A stretch of 64,000 nt of DNA from Melitaea cinxia (GCF_905220565.1 NC_059402.1:16493501-16557500); one strand, 5' to 3'. Positions 45,032-56,117 are shown, counted from the stretch's first letter. Translations and numbers: made by a program. Notes: generated by a model not told the origin, from the sequence alone.

Positions 45032-45200
45032 GCATCTCATATCATCTCTTGAATACCTACTTGAATACTGATGATAATTGATACTCTTGACAATTGATAC
45101 TTTGTGAATTATTATAGAAGTATAGTCTTTGACAACAGAACCTTAATAATTTTCAAACTTATAATTGAAATTAATTATGGTCGAATTTCAACCACTAGTA
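44790..45200 (+). repeat. dispersed repeat shared with 9.3 kb, with (CA)n
   Basis: Same block order as 9270-9715. A (CA)n microsatellite of about 38 bp occupies 44992-45029 where the 9.3-kb copy has only scattered 'cacacac'. Confidence 0.55.
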
Positions 45201-46045
45201 CTTTTAAAAGTATCAACGTGATATATCAAAATAAATGGACGTGGAGTACAGACGAGTCGATGACGAAGCTGACAAAACGAACGCTTTCGTAATTGATACG
45301 TTATTTTATAAAAATGAAATCGTAAAGTACAGGTTTTCTCGTGTCGAGGGAAAAAAAAAACGGGCTTAAATTGGCCTTTGTTTTCACCTACAATATTTGT
45401 TTTGTAGGCAATATTTATTTGTATAAAAGGTGATATCAAAAAAAAAAAAAAACGAAAAGATCTCACATCATGCTTTATTTAATAGAAAAAAGCTGTGTGT
45501 GGGTATTTGTTTGAATATGTGCGTGTGCGTGTGTGTGTGTCTGTGTTTGCGCGCGCGAAGTTTTGTGTGCGTGTGATTGAATGTTTATTGTAATCTGGTT
45601 TCTTAGTATTTATTATCTGTTTCTGGTTACCTTTTTAGGATTTAATGCTAGTAAAGGTAATTGATTGAGAGGCATTCAGTAATATTTTCATTATTACCTA
45701 CATTTTTCCTGGGATATCTACATATATATTACAAAATTATTTTGGTCGCGAAAAAAATATTCCCAACCATTCTTAAAATCTTGAAGCTATTCAGGATAAC
45801 TTGATTTAACTGATCTATACCAGTTTCAAATTCCTTCATATCACCCCTTGTCTAAAGAATATATACAATTTGGCAACTTGGTAAGTAGTGAAATCCCTTG
45901 AATTTCTACGTTCCAACTGTCTGATATTTATACTGATAAGTTTTATGAACTGTTACGTAAGCCAGTGAGTTGATAAGTAGAATTAGTACTACTTAGAATT
46001 TGGATAAAAATATAGATACATGCTATATGATGACCACTTTACGAT
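45201..46045. other. no gene; GT-rich low complexity
   Basis: 45491-45560 is GT-rich simple sequence; the rest is AT-rich without motif. Confidence 0.4.
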
Positions 46046-46255
46046 GAAAAAACGAATGTGCTTTAGACCACATGACTGAAGAAAAACTTCTGTCGTCGAC
46101 CCTACAGTAATATACGAAACGTAACTCTCTCTCTATCTATCTTCACTAACTTATATCTCCGTCTCAACTTCCGTTCGCCTCACTTCATCACACTTTTCGT
46201 AACGCTCTCGTCACGCATTTACTAGCTTATTCCACAAATTAAGCGTGTATAAAAT
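46046..46255 (+). mobile_element. MITE-like repeat (17.4-kb family)
   Basis: 'aatgtgctttagaccacatg', 'actgaagaaaaacttc', 'cttttcgtaacgctctcgtc', ends about 'aaattaagcgtgtataaaat'. Confidence 0.55.
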
Positions 46256-46387
46256 GATGAGTTAACAGTGTAGACACCGAAGTGTCGGTGGTCGTGGGTT
46301 CATGCCGTTTTCGTGTGGTATTTTATTTCATCAAATATTGTTTTGATATAAATAAGATGACAATATACCCATATATAATAGTAACTA

Positions 46388-46565
46388 TGTAGCTGACCCA
46401 GCAAACGTAGTTTTGCCATATATATTATTAACCCTCTTAATCCCACCCCCCTTGTAACTTAGGGGTATAAAAAAAAGATGCTGGCTGATTCTCAGACCTA
46501 CCCGATACCACAGAAAATTTCATAAAAATCGGTACACCTGTTTCGGAGGAGTAAGGTATATAAGA
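46388..46565 (+). repeat. dispersed repeat, tagctgaccc family
   Basis: 'tagctgacccagcaaacgta', 'gattctcagacctacccgat', 'gtttcggaggagtaaggtat'. Confidence 0.5.
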
Positions 46566-47179
46566 TAATATGGCTATAATATAAAAATGGCTTATATTAT
46601 ATTCTTTTGAGATGTTCCATACAACATAAAAGTGTAAAGACAAAAGGTGATAAATGAAAAATTTACTGATCTGTTACGACCTCAATACGATTCGTTGTAA
46701 CATCGAGAAATGAATGATATTCATCGTCGATTTTTATTCCTCAATGAAAAGATATTTCAAAATAACTCCACATAAATAACGATTTATATTACAATATTGA
46801 AAATAACTTCCAATTTTTTTTGTATAAAAATCTTTTATTCCGTTATTCATCTGCGTGTTCGAAATTTCAAAATGAAAAGAAAACGGTTAAATGTAAAGTT
46901 GCGTTCACAGTTCAGTTCTCAGCGATGGAATAAGCGTCAAATAATAAACCTTTACAATGGCATTTATTGGTAAATTAATCGGAGCGAATTCTGACGGCTA
47001 TTGGTTGTGTCGTTTTTTTAAGCGATATTTTTAATCTCTAATAGTGATATCAACAGTGATATAAATAAGTTTGTGTGAATGAGTCCTTGCGTTAATTATG
47101 GAAGGAGTTGACGATTTTTAAATGAATGAACATATATTTCATGAACATTGACATTCTATCACGAAAGTCTTAATATAAT

Positions 47180-47690
47180 CATATATATTAATACGCTAAG
47201 ACCTTTGCCTCCCTTTTTAGAAAAAACTTCATAATTACTCCACATTAATTATATGTCATTTTATAGATAATTGCTTGCTCTACGGGCATCCATAACTAAA
47301 AATTTTATACCGCTTAAAAAGGCGAGGTTAGGTATGCTTTAAGAAGAAGGAATGATATTTTTTTTCCTCAAATCAACGCGGTTGAAACCACAGGGCCCAG
47401 CTAGTATTATTTATTTTGAAACGGCTTGACCGATTGTTATGAAAATTTTTGTGTACATTTGGTTGGTCTAAGAATTGTTCGTTAACTATTTTTTAAGTTC
47501 CTAACTTATACCTTAAAATATTTCTTTTTATTCTTTTTGTTACATTTTTTTATTTATATTTTATGATGATTTGGCACTGAAAAATAAATACAACCCTAAA
47601 TTTTTATTCTTCTACCACTAACCCCTATTTTTGTAATAGCGTTTGACGGTAAATGAACCTTTGCTGGGTCAGCTAATTTTTATATAATAT
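47180..47690. repeat. remnants of two dispersed repeat families
   Basis: 47180-47405 resembles the 9.3-kb family and ends 'aaaccacagggcccagctag'. 47400-47690 is a minus copy of the tagctgaccc family ('tgaaacggcttgaccgattg', 'accactaacccctatttttg', 'ctttgctgggtcagcta'). Confidence 0.45.
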
Positions 47691-48201
47691 TCTTAAGAAA
47701 AAATAATTATTTTAATTTATAAAGAAGTCTGACGATGATGGATGAAAGTAAAATTTTTTACTTTTAATACTCTCTATATAATTAGAAATTACTGAGAACC
47801 TCTTATTCCTCAACAAAAACTAATTATAAATGCTTAAATATTCTGTCTAGACTCAATTAAGCAACCTGTAAAAAGTAAAAGACCGCAATAATATAATAAA
47901 AAAATTCTTAACTTGCTCCAGGCTATTAAGTATTATTCAAGTACATTTTCGCAGTGTTTATAAATACAAATATATTTAAAAATTGTAATATTTAAGCGAA
48001 TAATAATTTGTATATATGCGTTAGTTTTAGATTTTTGTAAAAAATTGTGTTGATGTTGATAATATGTTAGCAACTGAGCTATCGAACGGATGATGTAATG
48101 ATAAAATATTCGGTATATCCACCGACTCTTTATGAATGAATAGATTATAATACGAGTATATAAATTGTAAAGATGAGTTTAAAATACGAATTCTTGACAT
48201 C

Positions 48202-48493
48202 TGTAACGCCACACCATATTGCCTAGCCGAGCCTTATGACGCCACGCCATAGCCAAGCGAAGCCAAGCCAAAGCCAAAGCCATACGGTTCGATAACGATC
48301 TTCCGGTTGTGAGTGACATTACGTTCCACCGCCAAATAAAGAGGGTATAAATGAGCCGATTGTTGATTTATGTGATTATTCTTGTGTTAGCATTCAAATA
48401 AGTAGAAACGCTGCCAGTTTGTATAAGTGATTTTTAATAAAGTAATAATTGTATAAAGTGCTTTAAGTGTTTGTTTTACCTCTGCCGTTTTAC
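48202..48493 (+). repeat. 5' LTR
   Basis: Begins tgtaacgcc and ends gccgttttac. A TATAAA box lies at 48346-48351 and AATAAA at 48436-48441, so transcription should start and end within the LTR. An imprecise 'aagccaagccaaagcc' short tandem lies near 48260. Confidence 0.95.
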
Positions 48494-48506
48494 TCAGAAG
48501 CGGGAT
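48494..48506 (+). promoter_or_regulatory. candidate primer binding site
   Basis: tcagaagcgggat starts directly after the LTR and two bases before the gag ATG (48508). It resembles the complement of a tRNA-Leu 3' region (..atcccxcttctga), without pairing for the terminal acaCCA. Tentative. Confidence 0.45.
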
Positions 48507-48507
48507 A

Positions 48508-51048
48508 ATGAAACGTAATCGCCCTAATGAAGCCGGCAACAGAGTCCGACCGCCTGGATGGAGTGAGCAAGAACAATATACCAGCGAAGATGAAGAATGT
48601 CCGTCACCACCCGCAAGAAAATTATTAAAGTCCTTGCTAGAGAACAAAGTTGAAAGGGCTATACGCGAACTTAATGAAGAAAGCGTACCACTTGGTAATT
48701 TTAAAGATCATCGCGCCGCGTCCCTCATACCAGAATTTGACCCCGATGGAGAAGATTGCACAGTATCAGCATGGTTAAAGAAGATTGATCAGTTGGGTGA
48801 CATACATGGCTGGGATGATAAAGTAAAAGCCTTTCACTTACAAGACAAACTTCGCGGGCAAGCTCGAAAGTGGTACAACAGACTCGATGAATATAACTAT
48901 ACTTGGAATGAGTGGAAACATTTGTTGGTACGAGCTTTTCCCAAACATCGCGATTATAGTGCTTTATTAGACGAAATGATGCATAGAAAAAAATTACCGA
49001 ACGAGACAATGACGAAATACTATCAAGATAAAATCGCCATGTGTTTTCGCTGCAATCTATCTGATGCTGCCAGTGTCTCGTGTATAATCAGAGGATTACC
49101 GACTTCACTACAACCGAATGCACGTGCTTTCCAATGCCAGCGTCCGGATGAACTTTATGAGGCATTTCTCTGTTCCCTCGATGATTATCGTTCACCAGTA
49201 TTCGAAGTACGCGCACCAATCAAGGATACTAAGCAAATGTTCACCGCTGATAAAAAAGTTAATCCTGAAATCGATCCTTGTCCGCGTTGCAAGAAGACAG
49301 GTCACATTTTACGAAATTGTACGCTACCTGATCAACGAGTTTGTTTTAAGTGCGGTCGGCAAGGTCATATTGCCTCCCGCTGTTCAAGTATATTAACTTC
49401 ACAAGCCAAACCGAACCTTGAATCTGATAGCAATACCAAGGAAATCAGAATAGTGCAAAATTATAACGAAATTTATAAGAAAGTTGTGAAGGTCAACGGA
49501 ATTTTTCTAAAGTCATATATAGATACGGGTAGTCAAGTGAATGTTATAAATTCTCAAATTGTTTCTCTTTTGTCACTGAAAGTTTCACCTACCAACACTA
49601 TTCTAAAAGGTTTTTCTGGTGGTTTACTTACAAGCCGCGGGGAAGTACAATTTGATTTAGAAATCGATAACACTGTAGTACAATGTACTGCACATGTTAC
49701 AGAAATGGATATGCAAGACATTCATTTATTAATTGGACAACCAATTATAAACGCTGATCACATATCACTTGTGGTGACAAATGGGACGGCTACGCTAAGA
49801 GTGGATTCTGGTCCTTTAACTGGATTTGATGTAGTGGAAAAAGTTAACAAGTTTAAAGTGGTGACTTCAAGCAAGGAATCTCTACCACCCGGTGCCTCAA
49901 TCATCAAAGTTAGAGTGCTGGGTAATACGTCCGGGAACGATGTTTGTACAACGCCACGGCACTATGAACTGCAGGGCGTGTCCTACATGTTACCAGCGAC
50001 CTTGCTCCGAGGTAGCGAGGGTTACATTAAGGTTGTCAACACTGGGACCGTCAATGTTGACTGGGAAGCCGGCGAGATTTTAGCTCGAGCCGAGAGCTAT
50101 GACGAATTAGCCAGTCAGCCTAGACAGGTAAGTCAAGCCAAGCCATTTTTATCCAACTTGCCTGCTACTTCACCAAATAATAGAAAATGCTTAATGACTT
50201 CTACTTACAATATAAATAATGTAAATTCGTCTGCCTCCATCTTTACGGTGAACCAAATATCTAGTATTCACATAGGCGGTGTACCTATTTGCGAAATTAG
50301 TATGGGAAGTTTAAATGAAAACGAGCGTAATAGTTTAATAAATTTATTGCTACAGTATAAACATACCTTTGCAAATAATACGAAAGATCTTGGTTGTACA
50401 AACATAATACAAATGAAAATAAAACTTACTACGCAGCAACCAATATATCGTCAACCTTATAGGTTATCGCATACTGAGCAACAAATAGTTAATTCCAAAG
50501 TCCATGAATTATTAGATGCTGGTATTATAAAAGAGTCCGAGTCAAATTATGCCTCTCCGGTTATCTTAGTCAAGAAAAAGAATGGTGATAGTAGATTATG
50601 TATTGATTATCGTGCTCTTAACGCTATCACTATTAAAGACAGATATCCGTTGCCTAACATTGACGATCATATTTCTAAATTAGCCGGTAAGAAATATTTT
50701 ACTAGTCTTGATATGGCCCAAAGTTATCATCAGTTATTAATCGCACCAGAGGACACTCACAAAACTGCTTTTATTACACCTCAGGGTCAGTACGAATATT
50801 TACGTGTTCCATTTGGCTTAGCAAATGCACCATCTGTTTTTATGCGCGTAGTTAGCAAAATTGTTAATTCGATTCGTTGTACACAGAGTGACAGTTCACG
50901 TCATGAGATTCTCGCCTTTTTAGATGATTTACTTCTACCCTCAATAGATTTTATTTCGGGTTTAAGAATGTTAGAAGCGGTATTACAAAAATTTCAATCG
51001 GAAAATTTAAAATTAAATATGAAAAAGTGCTCTTTTTTTACAAGATAA
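48508..51048 (+). CDS. Gag-protease-reverse transcriptase polyprotein (frame ends early)
   Basis: 846 codons. Residues ~85-200 form a retrotransposon Gag domain (GWDDKVKAFHLQDKLRG, WYNRLDEY). Zinc knuckles: C258-C261-H266-C271 and C279-C282-H287-C292, for RNA binding. Protease: D339-T340-G341 in a YIDTGSQ context. Reverse transcriptase from ~640: 'YASPVILVKKKNGDSRLCID', catalytic D735 (FTSLDMAQSY) and D806-D807 (FLDD in place of YxDD). The start at 48508 sits 14 bases after the LTR. The frame stops at 51046-51048, just after a run of seven T (51033-51039). Family alignment says RT should continue, so the stop is caused by a one-base insertion. Gag and Pol are in one frame, without an internal Gag stop. 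Confidence 0.93.
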   Translation: MKRNRPNEAGNRVRPPGWSEQEQYTSEDEECPSPPARKLLKSLLENKVERAIRELNEESVPLGNFKDHRAASLIPEFDPDGEDCTVSAWLKKIDQLGDIHGWDDKVKAFHLQDKLRGQARKWYNRLDEYNYTWNEWKHLLVRAFPKHRDYSALLDEMMHRKKLPNETMTKYYQDKIAMCFRCNLSDAASVSCIIRGLPTSLQPNARAFQCQRPDELYEAFLCSLDDYRSPVFEVRAPIKDTKQMFTADKKVNPEIDPCPRCKKTGHILRNCTLPDQRVCFKCGRQGHIASRCSSILTSQAKPNLESDSNTKEIRIVQNYNEIYKKVVKVNGIFLKSYIDTGSQVNVINSQIVSLLSLKVSPTNTILKGFSGGLLTSRGEVQFDLEIDNTVVQCTAHVTEMDMQDIHLLIGQPIINADHISLVVTNGTATLRVDSGPLTGFDVVEKVNKFKVVTSSKESLPPGASIIKVRVLGNTSGNDVCTTPRHYELQGVSYMLPATLLRGSEGYIKVVNTGTVNVDWEAGEILARAESYDELASQPRQVSQAKPFLSNLPATSPNNRKCLMTSTYNINNVNSSASIFTVNQISSIHIGGVPICEISMGSLNENERNSLINLLLQYKHTFANNTKDLGCTNIIQMKIKLTTQQPIYRQPYRLSHTEQQIVNSKVHELLDAGIIKESESNYASPVILVKKKNGDSRLCIDYRALNAITIKDRYPLPNIDDHISKLAGKKYFTSLDMAQSYHQLLIAPEDTHKTAFITPQGQYEYLRVPFGLANAPSVFMRVVSKIVNSIRCTQSDSSRHEILAFLDDLLLPSIDFISGLRMLEAVLQKFQSENLKLNMKKCSFFTR

Positions 51049-53032
51049 AGTAACTTATTTAGGACATGAAATTTCTCAAGACGGGATTAAACCTGCAGAG
51101 CCAAAGTTGATTGCGGTTTCACATTTTCCTATACCTAAGAATGTACATGAAATACGTCAATTCATAGGACTTTGTAGCTATTTTCGAAAATTTATTAATA
51201 AGTTCGCGATTATCGCCCGCCCTTTGACAGAACTAACAAAGAAAAATGTACCGTGGGTATGGGGTGATAAACAAATTGATAGTTTTAATGAATTAAAGAA
51301 ATGTTTGTGCTCTAAACCAGTTTTAGCTTTATATGATTCTACTTTAAATACAGAAATACATACCGATGCGTGTAAGTTAGGCATAGCGGGTATATTATTC
51401 CAGCTGCAGCTTGACGGAACCCTACGTCCGGTCATGTATTTTAGCCGAGTAACTTCTAGAGAGGAAACTATGTACCATAGCTATGAGTTAGAGACGTTAG
51501 CGGTCGTGGAATCTTTGCGTAAATTCAGAGTGTACGTTATAGGTAAACACGTAAAAATAATCACTGACTGTACTGCCGTCCGTGCCACTCTTACTAAACG
51601 AAATATTATTCCCCGTATCGCTAGGTGGTGGTTGCTAATACAAGAGTACGATATTAGTGTAGAATATAGACCCGGGGAACGAATGAAGCATGTGGATGCG
51701 TTAAGTAGAAATCCTATTGATGCAGTAAATATTAGTCGCCTCGAAATCTCGGATTGGTTCTATACGATTCAGTATCAGGATGATAAATTGAAAAGCATAA
51801 TCGATCAACTAAACTCTAAGTCTGCTGGGCCCGATATAGTGAATAATTATGTAATATTAGATAACAGATTGTATAGAAAAACGCTCAACGGCAATCGCCT
51901 CGTAGTTCCTGGGGCGGCAAGGTGGAAGATCGTTCAAATGCACCACGATGAAATAGGCCACGTAGGATTAAAACGTTGTACAGATCTAATTAAAAATGAA
52001 TTTTGGTTTCCTAAAATGACACGGTTTATTCGAAAGTATGTAACATCTTGTTTGCACTGTGCTTATGGTAAGGGGGAATACGGTAAAAAGGAAGGTATGT
52101 TACACCCGATTCCCAAGCCAAATGAACCGTTTAGAATGGTCCATATCGACCATTTAGGCCCTTTCTGTAGAACTAATAAAGGTCACGAATACATGTTGGT
52201 TATAACGGACGCATTTTCGAAATTTGTAATCGCAGAACCTACTAGGACAGTCAATTCGGTAGAAACATTAAGAGTACTTAAAAGAACATTTTCATTATTT
52301 GGTTATCCAGATAGAGTAGTGACGGATCATGGTAAAGCTTTTACCAGTAGGTATTTTAAAAAGTTCGCGATAGACAAACAGTTCAAACATACATTAAATT
52401 CAATTGCGTGTCCGCGTGCTAATGGACAAGTTGAACGCACTAATCGAACTATACTAAATGCTCTACGCGCCACTGACCCTAGTGAAGCAGCTAATAACTG
52501 GTCTAACTGCCTCCCCGACGTTATTTGGGGTATAAATAATACCGTAAATGATACTACTGGTTTTAAGCCCTACGATTTGATGTTTGCACGTGATGGTAGG
52601 CCAGTGTGTGATGTAACGATTCCAGATCAGGTATCAGAGTCAATTCAGTCTAAGCGCGAAAAGGCCAGTGCACGTATTGATAAGGCCACCGCTAAGATGA
52701 AGCGAAACTTTGACAAACGCCGCAAAAGGAGTCATATTTACAAAAAGGGAGACTTGGTTCTATGGAGGCAGGCGCCTACAAGTAGTGCTGCTAAGGTTAA
52801 CACTAAACTAGATGACTTATATTCAGGCCCTTATATTGTAACTAAAGTTATAGGTAACGATAGGTATAGAATTAGGAGCATAAAGGGGTTAAGAGGCTAC
52901 AAAAACTTTACTGGGTTAGTTTCCGCTGACTCTTTGCGACCCTATCGTAGTGTAGCCCTAGTGTCAGATAGCGCGAGCAGCTCTGACGACCAACTAGAAA
53001 CTGAAGATCTTATTGACCTTCTAGAAAGCTAA
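51049..53032 (+). CDS. Pol continuation: RNase H and integrase
   Basis: Open in the shifted frame from just after the T-run to a stop at 53030-53032; the first 20 codons up to 51107 finish the RT connection. Numbering residues from 51107: RNase H D87 (HTDAC), E127, D154 (TDC) and D197 (HVDALS). Integrase zinc finger H280-H285-C315-C318; catalytic core D348, D407, E443 with the D35E spacing; GPY/F-like module near residues 573-590 (SGPYIVTKVIG). All catalytic residues are present. It has no start of its own, so it depends on the upstream frame. The C-terminus is acidic and Ser-rich. Confidence 0.93.
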
Positions 53033-53066
53033 TTGACAACGTCTTCCCATTGCGGGAGCAATTGTT

Positions 53067-53079
53067 TCAGGATGGCCGA
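53067..53079 (+). promoter_or_regulatory. tRNA-Leu-like 5' sequence beside the 3' LTR
   Basis: tcaggatggccga ends two bases before the 3' LTR, where a polypurine tract is expected. It equals the 5' end of common eukaryotic tRNA-Leu genes (gTCAGGATGGCCGAg), recalled from memory. A classic polypurine tract is not obvious. Confidence 0.4.
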
Positions 53080-53080
53080 C

Positions 53081-53372
53081 TGTAACGCCACACCATATTG
53101 CCTAGCCGAGCCTTATGACGCCACGCCATAGCCAAGCGAAGCCAAGCCAAAGCCAAAGCCATACGGTTCGATAACGATCTTCCGGTTGTGAGTGACATTA
53201 CGTTCCACCGCCAAATAAAGAGGGTATAAATGAGCCGATTGTTGATTTATGTGATTATTCTTGTGTTAGCATTCAAATAAGTAGAAACGCTGCCAGTTTG
53301 TATAAGTGATTTTTAATAAAGTAATAATTGTATAAAGTGCTTTAAGTGTTTGTTTTACCTCTGCCGTTTTAC
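53081..53372 (+). repeat. 3' LTR
   Basis: Same length (292 bp) as 48202-48493 and no difference found by eye. It is followed by atctatcaaaaat. Confidence 0.95.
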
Positions 53373-53399
53373 ATCTATCAAAAATATTTTTATAAAAAA

Positions 53400-53989
53400 A
53401 AAATACATAAAACGAACAGAACAGAACAGAAACAGAACAGAAATTTATTAAACAGAAACAGAACAGAAACAGAAAATATTTTACAATTTCAGACATATAG
53501 TTGTAGTAACGTTATAAAATACAGACAAAAACAGTAATATATGTAAGGAAGCTCTATTTGTTATCTATTCATAACGTATTTCCTTAATCCCTCAATCATA
53601 TTAATTTCTTTTTAAGTGCTCGCTTATACTATAAAGAACCTTATTGGTGTCTTTTAAGACTCTTGGATTCATAAACTTTATATGCTTATTTATTTTGTAT
53701 ATGCTTATTTTAAATATTTAATAATATATCTGTGCACTGAAATTTTAAACCCCTGCCGCCTAAAGTAGGAAAGTCCTGTATCTTAGGCAGGCAGTGATTC
53801 CTCCAGTAATTATAGCACAAGTTAGATATATACATGTTTGGTGTTTTGTCTTATTATACAAACATTTTTATATATATTATTTATATATATATATATCTTT
53901 TATATTTATGACATGTATCTGGAGTGATGTGTGCCCGTCCGCCAGTAAAAGTGTGGGTGAAAGAGAGAAAGAGAGAGTGAGTTTGTGTA

Positions 53990-54030
<41 letters not shown>
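53400..54030. repeat. simple repeats beside the LTR element
   Basis: 53408-53475 is an imprecise (ACAGAA)n tract. 53880-53897 is (TA)-rich. 53991-54030 is (GT)n. The frames here are low-complexity. Confidence 0.7.
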
Positions 54031-54034
54031 CTGT

Positions 54035-55985
54035 GTATGTGTGTATGGGTCTATGTGTATGCATTGTATCTGCGTGCCGCCCCTGCCAGCCCTACGACTA
54101 ATTTCTTGGGATCGGGTTAAACCACCGACCGGAGCGGGCCAAGATACAGATTTCAAATGCTTTCACTTAAGCAGTTCCTCGGTATCATTGTAGTTCAATG
54201 TAAGTAGGAAATTCTGAGCAACCTGTTTGACTTTTCTGTAGGTAAGTGAATAAATATGTATAATCCTGTCAATTTTATTGTATACTTTGGAACTCAAGGC
54301 CCCACTTTGGTTACTAGCCCATGATGTAAAGTTGGTCAGTTGGGTATGTTCGCTTTTGTCGTGTGACCTTCAGGATGGCTCGTTGAGCACGCTCGAGTGT
54401 GAGCAAAGAAGACTTATTAGCACAACCCCAAACTGAAATACAGTAAGACACAATTGATTGGCATAACCCACGGTAGACCAAGAAAAGGGTGTCACTATTA
54501 GCTGAATTGCGGAGATTTTTGAAAACATAAATCAGTCGCCGAACTCTCATTGTGATATTATTTACATGGACATGCCAATCAAGTCTCCTATCCAAAGTTA
54601 CTCCCAAATATTTGACAGTGCTTACTGTTTTAAGAGCTTTACATCCGCATAGATTTGAACTCTGCTTACAGGAGTGCATTATTATGTTGTCAAGAGATGC
54701 ATCCCTTTCATGGTTTGTTTTACTTATATCAAATTTAATAATTTGTGTCTTATCCAAATTTAGCGTCAGACGATTTTCAGCAAGGCATTCCATAACGACC
54801 CCCATAGCATTTATGACATGATTCCTGGCAGCCTCAAAACTATTACCAGAAACCAGTAGGGCTGTGTCGTCGGCATATGTAAATATCGAGCAGTTATCAA
54901 TATGCAAATTACATAATTGGTTAATATAAATAAGGAAGAGTGTGGGTCCCAATATGCTGCCTTGGGGTACGCCGCATGATATAAATTCGTCGTCGCTCAC
55001 TAATGATTCAATTTTAACACACTGCGTACGGTTCGATAGATAGCTGGTGAAAAGACTAAGGTTTACACCGCGGATTCCAATCGATTCCAGCTTGTTGAGT
55101 AACATCGGAATAGAAACCGTATCAAACGCCTTCGAGAGATCCAGGAAGACACCGTAACATTTTAGTTTGCTGTCAATGTTCGAAACAAGAGTTTCGGTGA
55201 ATTTTGACACGGCATCCTCAGTGGACATATTACTTCTGAAACCGAACTGGTTATCTGACAAGATCTTGTGCTTATCCAGGAATTTTGACAGAGACATGTT
55301 GAGATAACGTTCCAGGATTTTCGAGAAAGCTGTAAGTACCGAAATGGGTCTATAGTTGGATACGTTATCCTTGCTTCCTCCCTTATGTATGGGATGTACA
55401 ATGGCCTTTTTAAAGGCAGTTGGGAAGACACCCTGAGAAATACAAAGGTTTATGACGTGGGCTAAAGGTGCAGCAAGAACATCACAAGATAATTTAAGAA
55501 CACGTGGCGGGATGTTATCCCAACCTGTGGCACAGTCACTGCGAAGCTTCATAATCAGCTTTTTAACCTCAGCCACATCAATTGGGAGAATAACCAGTGA
55601 GTTAGGTAGGGATTTCTGCAAAGTGATGGCAATATTTGGTGGTCGAGGTAGTTTGGCTGCAAGGTTTTTACCCACATTCACAAAGTACTCGTTGACCCTG
55701 TTCAAAGAGTGTTTTGGGTCACCCGAATCAGTAGGTTGGAGAAGTTCAATTGGAGGACTCTTTATATGCTTGGTGGAGGTTACAGTTTTAATGACGTTCC
55801 ACAAAGCCTTGGGGCTATTTTGAGCCTTATGAAACTCCTCTTGCTCATAAGAAACTTTTAAATTATGTAAAAGAGAATTACAAAAATTACGGTATCTATT
55901 ATATTGGGTTTTTAGACTAGCGTTATTAGGGGATTCTCTAAGTTGAAGCTGCATTAAATTACGCATTAAATTATGCTGCATTTAA
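54035..55985 (-). mobile_element. CR1/Jockey-like LINE, 5'-truncated
   Basis: The minus strand holds most of the ORF2 reverse transcriptase but no endonuclease. After the stop at 54314 another frame continues for about 50 codons without similarity that I can name. Then a UTR-like part ('ggtcggtggtttaacccgat') runs to the (CA)n tract, which may be the 3' end. The 3' boundary is uncertain. Confidence 0.7.
54314..55981 (-). CDS. non-LTR reverse transcriptase, 555 aa fragment
   Basis: Open for 555 codons. The N-terminal ~50 residues match the linker before RT (YNRYRNFCNSLLHNLKVSYE). RT motifs in order: GWDNIPPRVLK (~153), 'NYRPISVLTAFSKILERYLN' (~209), QFGFR (~245), LDLSKAFDTV (D281 and following), CGVPQGSILGP (~336), YADD 369-372, and a thumb with 'TVKYLGVTLDRRLDWHVHV' (~455). 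The end at 'RTYPTDQLYIMG' is earlier than expected for this family, so the last part is probably lost. The 5' end lacks the AP endonuclease. No in-frame stop within RT means a fairly young copy. The clade (CR1, Daphne or Jockey) is not settled. Confidence 0.88.
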   Translation of the reverse strand: MQHNLMRNLMQLQLRESPNNASLKTQYNRYRNFCNSLLHNLKVSYEQEEFHKAQNSPKALWNVIKTVTSTKHIKSPPIELLQPTDSGDPKHSLNRVNEYFVNVGKNLAAKLPRPPNIAITLQKSLPNSLVILPIDVAEVKKLIMKLRSDCATGWDNIPPRVLKLSCDVLAAPLAHVINLCISQGVFPTAFKKAIVHPIHKGGSKDNVSNYRPISVLTAFSKILERYLNMSLSKFLDKHKILSDNQFGFRSNMSTEDAVSKFTETLVSNIDSKLKCYGVFLDLSKAFDTVSIPMLLNKLESIGIRGVNLSLFTSYLSNRTQCVKIESLVSDDEFISCGVPQGSILGPTLFLIYINQLCNLHIDNCSIFTYADDTALLVSGNSFEAARNHVINAMGVVMECLAENRLTLNLDKTQIIKFDISKTNHERDASLDNIIMHSCKQSSNLCGCKALKTVSTVKYLGVTLDRRLDWHVHVNNITMRVRRLIYVFKNLRNSANSDTLFLVYRGLCQSIVSYCISVWGCANKSSLLTLERAQRAILKVTRQKRTYPTDQLYIMG

Positions 55986-56117
55986 TTACGAGGTTTGATT
56001 ATGGCGTATCCACATATACAAACTTTTAATAATTCCATTAATTAATTATCATTTCACATAAATAGTTTTTATGTTTCTTTAATTATTTAAACTCAACCAT
56101 ATAAGAAACTAACCTAA

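Larger units (their letters stand above)
48202..53372 (+). mobile_element. Ty3/gypsy LTR retrotransposon, nearly complete
   Basis: 5171 bp: 292-bp LTR, gag-protease-RT frame, RNase H-integrase frame, 292-bp LTR. By eye the two LTRs have no difference, so insertion was very recent. The duplication is ATC to ACATC, depending on where the LTR end is placed (5' flank gacatc, 3' flank atctatc). It has no env-like frame. A single extra T at 51033-51039 breaks pol. Two CX2CX4HX4C knuckles, an HHCC zinc finger, D,D35E integrase and a GPY/F-like tail place it in Ty3/gypsy; the two knuckles suggest a Mag-like lineage, an inference. Confidence 0.95.

Noticed and set aside
51049..51106. programmed ribosomal frameshift as the cause of the pol break
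   Set aside because: Not excluded, but the break lies within the RT rather than at a Gag-Pol boundary, and a homopolymer insertion is the simpler cause. Kept only as an alternative in the finding.
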